24,556 bases of DNA from Flavobacteriales bacterium (GTDB lineage Bacteria > Bacteroidota > Bacteroidia > DT-38). The stretch is from positions 1 through 24,556 of the forward strand of contig JABSPR010000105.1 of the NCBI GenBank assembly GCA_013214975.1, read 5' to 3'. The position numbers were made by a program, and so were the translations under genes. The first letter of the stretch is position 1. Each line of letters opens with the position of its first letter. Below the pieces are notes generated by a model that saw nothing but the letters and a program-made list of their open reading frames with translations, was not told where the DNA came from and ran no database searches. Positions 23,360 to 24,556 of the stretch are shown here, piece after piece.

Positions 23360-24556
23360 AAACACCTTCTTGGTTACCTGCTCATCTTCCGTATTGATTC
23401 TAACTAATAGAATTCCTTGTGGCATGTTCGGCAAAGCAAGTAAGTTATTCCCAGCATTAACATTTGCTTGTAGAATACTCTTACCAGTAAAATCGTATAC
23501 CGAAACGCTTCCTGATTTATCCGACTTAACATGAAGTAAGTTAGAAGAGGTCCATATAGATATTGGCTCTACTTCAATATCTTCTACACCTGTAACATCA
23601 TTAATTGTTGTTTCAGCGGTGAACGTTGCGCCGAGATCGTCTGTAACGGTAACTGTATAAACACCCACACATAGATTAGTTAAACCACTTGATGTAGAAC
23701 CATCTGACCATAAGTAAGAATTTGAGACGCTTCCACATTGGGGAGTATTTGTAATAGATCCATCACATGTTCCATCTACAATATCGGTTGAACTTATTTC
23801 TAATGGTCCTTTTAACTCAACGGTAATTTGATCTTGTGCGGGAGTTGAACAACCATCGGATAACTCAACGGAATAGGCCGTTTGTGTTGATGGAGCTACG
23901 CTAATAGTATCTACAACGACATTGTTGACATATGAATTTATTGCGAAAATGGGTCCACTTAATGTACTCCATGAGTAAGTATAATCTTCATTTCCTCCAC
24001 TAGCGGAAGCTATCAAATCAGTAGTGTCACCAAAACAGATGGATTCAACATCACTTATGCTAATCGATAATGGGTCAAGTACTTCAATGCAATCATCCAC
24101 GGCGATGTTACAACCATTGCCATCTGTAACTGTTACTGAGTAGCAGGTGTTCTCTAAAGGATTAACGGTGTAAGCTAATTCGGTACCAAGCTCTGCCCAT
24201 TGATAGCTATAGTTGCCAACGCCCCCTGAAGGCATAACTTGAAGACTAGTAGTTTCAGAAATATTGTAGCAGATCGATTCTGCTAGATCTATGGTGGCAG
24301 TTACAGATGTAACTGGAACACCGAGAGGTAATCCCTCAACACCAATTGTTCCCGTAGCGGTGGCAGTACAACCACTTGCGTCTACAACAGTAACAGTGAT
24401 GGGTAATCCATTGTTATCAGTAAGGTTGCTGCCACTTAGGCTTCCATTATTTGACGTAAATGGTGCAGGCCATTCGTGTGCAAAATTGTAAGTACCACCA
24501 CCATCTGGTGTTCCACCAGAAACTGAAATCGTCATTGTTCCATTTGCATCCCCATA
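23348..24556 (-). CDS. T9SS-sorted surface protein with SprB-like repeats, C-terminal part (partial)
   Basis: The reading frame stays open to the window edge (the first visible codons read YGDANGT), so the N-terminus is outside. The visible 402 residues hold about four Ig/PKD-like units of 70-90 residues. Each has a small-residue strand with SGG (TISVSGGTP, VMPSGG, SASGG), an aromatic YxYxW-type motif (NYSYQWAE, DYTYSWST, NSYLWSD), and a closing VTVTDxxG-type strand, with recurring cysteines. This matches SprB-type repeats of secreted adhesins. The last 80 or so residues (from about VEDIEVEPISIWTSSN to TKKVFYSK) are a type A T9SS C-terminal sorting domain, with SVSVYDFTGKSIL, LPNMPQGILLVRI and a basic end. 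The protein should be exported to the cell surface or medium. Confidence 0.9.
   Translation of the reverse strand, partial: YGDANGTMTISVSGGTPDGGGTYNFAHEWPAPFTSNNGSLSGSNLTDNNGLPITVTVVDASGCTATATGTIGVEGLPLGVPVTSVTATIDLAESICYNISETTSLQVMPSGGVGNYSYQWAELGTELAYTVNPLENTCYSVTVTDGNGCNIAVDDCIEVLDPLSISISDVESICFGDTTDLIASASGGNEDYTYSWSTLSGPIFAINSYVNNVVVDTISVAPSTQTAYSVELSDGCSTPAQDQITVELKGPLEISSTDIVDGTCDGSITNTPQCGSVSNSYLWSDGSTSSGLTNLCVGVYTVTVTDDLGATFTAETTINDVTGVEDIEVEPISIWTSSNLLHVKSDKSGSVSVYDFTGKSILQANVNAGNNLLALPNMPQGILLVRINTEDEQVTKKVFYSK

Overview
The window reads as an ordinary, compact stretch of chromosome from a gliding-type Bacteroidota bacterium, most likely in or near the Flavobacteriales. The grounds are a GldH lipoprotein gene, a T9SS-sorted repeat adhesin, an IPExxxDY-family gene beside pyk, several TAnnTTTG-like -7 elements (the Bacteroidota promoter type), and an AT-rich composition with few Shine-Dalgarno sites. 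The placement is inferred from gene families, not from any database comparison.

Layout. Bases 1-3197 (+) hold the last codons of acpP, then fabF, an IPExxxDY-family gene and pyk. rnc, which usually follows fabF, is absent and a hairpin sits in its place. Bases 3200-4888 (-) hold a secreted cyclophilin gene and pheS. Bases 5056-5589 (+) hold cvpA, converging on pgk (5582-6772, -). Bases 6868-12218 (+) hold a DNA polymerase III delta' gene, gldH, a class A penicillin-binding protein and the two subunits of a 3-oxoacid CoA-transferase. Bases 12227-14047 (-) hold a double-ATPase peptide-type ABC protein. Bases 14166-18160 (-) form a tight five-gene run, read in the order SIS isomerase, lipB, serine hydrolase, unknown 130-aa protein, DEDDy exonuclease. 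Bases 18296-20855 (+) hold lysS and gpsA, converging on uvrC (20847-22631, -). An orphan ORF6N-domain gene (22818-23342, +) and the C-terminal part of a SprB-repeat T9SS protein (23348-24556, -, running off the window) close it.

How the genes relate. Most are housekeeping: fatty acid elongation (acpP, fabF), glycolysis (pyk, pgk), tRNA charging (pheS, lysS), replication and repair (delta' subunit, uvrC, exonuclease), lipoylation (lipB), phospholipid precursor supply (gpsA), cell wall (PBP1A). The surface and motility theme is limited to gldH and the adhesin. All five convergent gene pairs end within 10 nt of each other or overlap.

No intergenic stretch exceeds 300 bases. The largest are 22632-22817 (186 bp, nothing clear beyond weak promoter-like matches), 4889-5055 (167 bp, a 30-bp dyad), 18161-18295 (135 bp, lysS promoter) and 14048-14165 (118 bp, nested hairpin and a promoter). 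I see no tRNA, rRNA, CRISPR array, insertion sequence or prophage module. I do not see a convincing undescribed multi-gene system; the most checkable signals are the promoter dyad at 4901-4930, the nested hairpin at 14121-14161, the rnc-less acpP-fabF locus and the uncharacterised conserved proteins.
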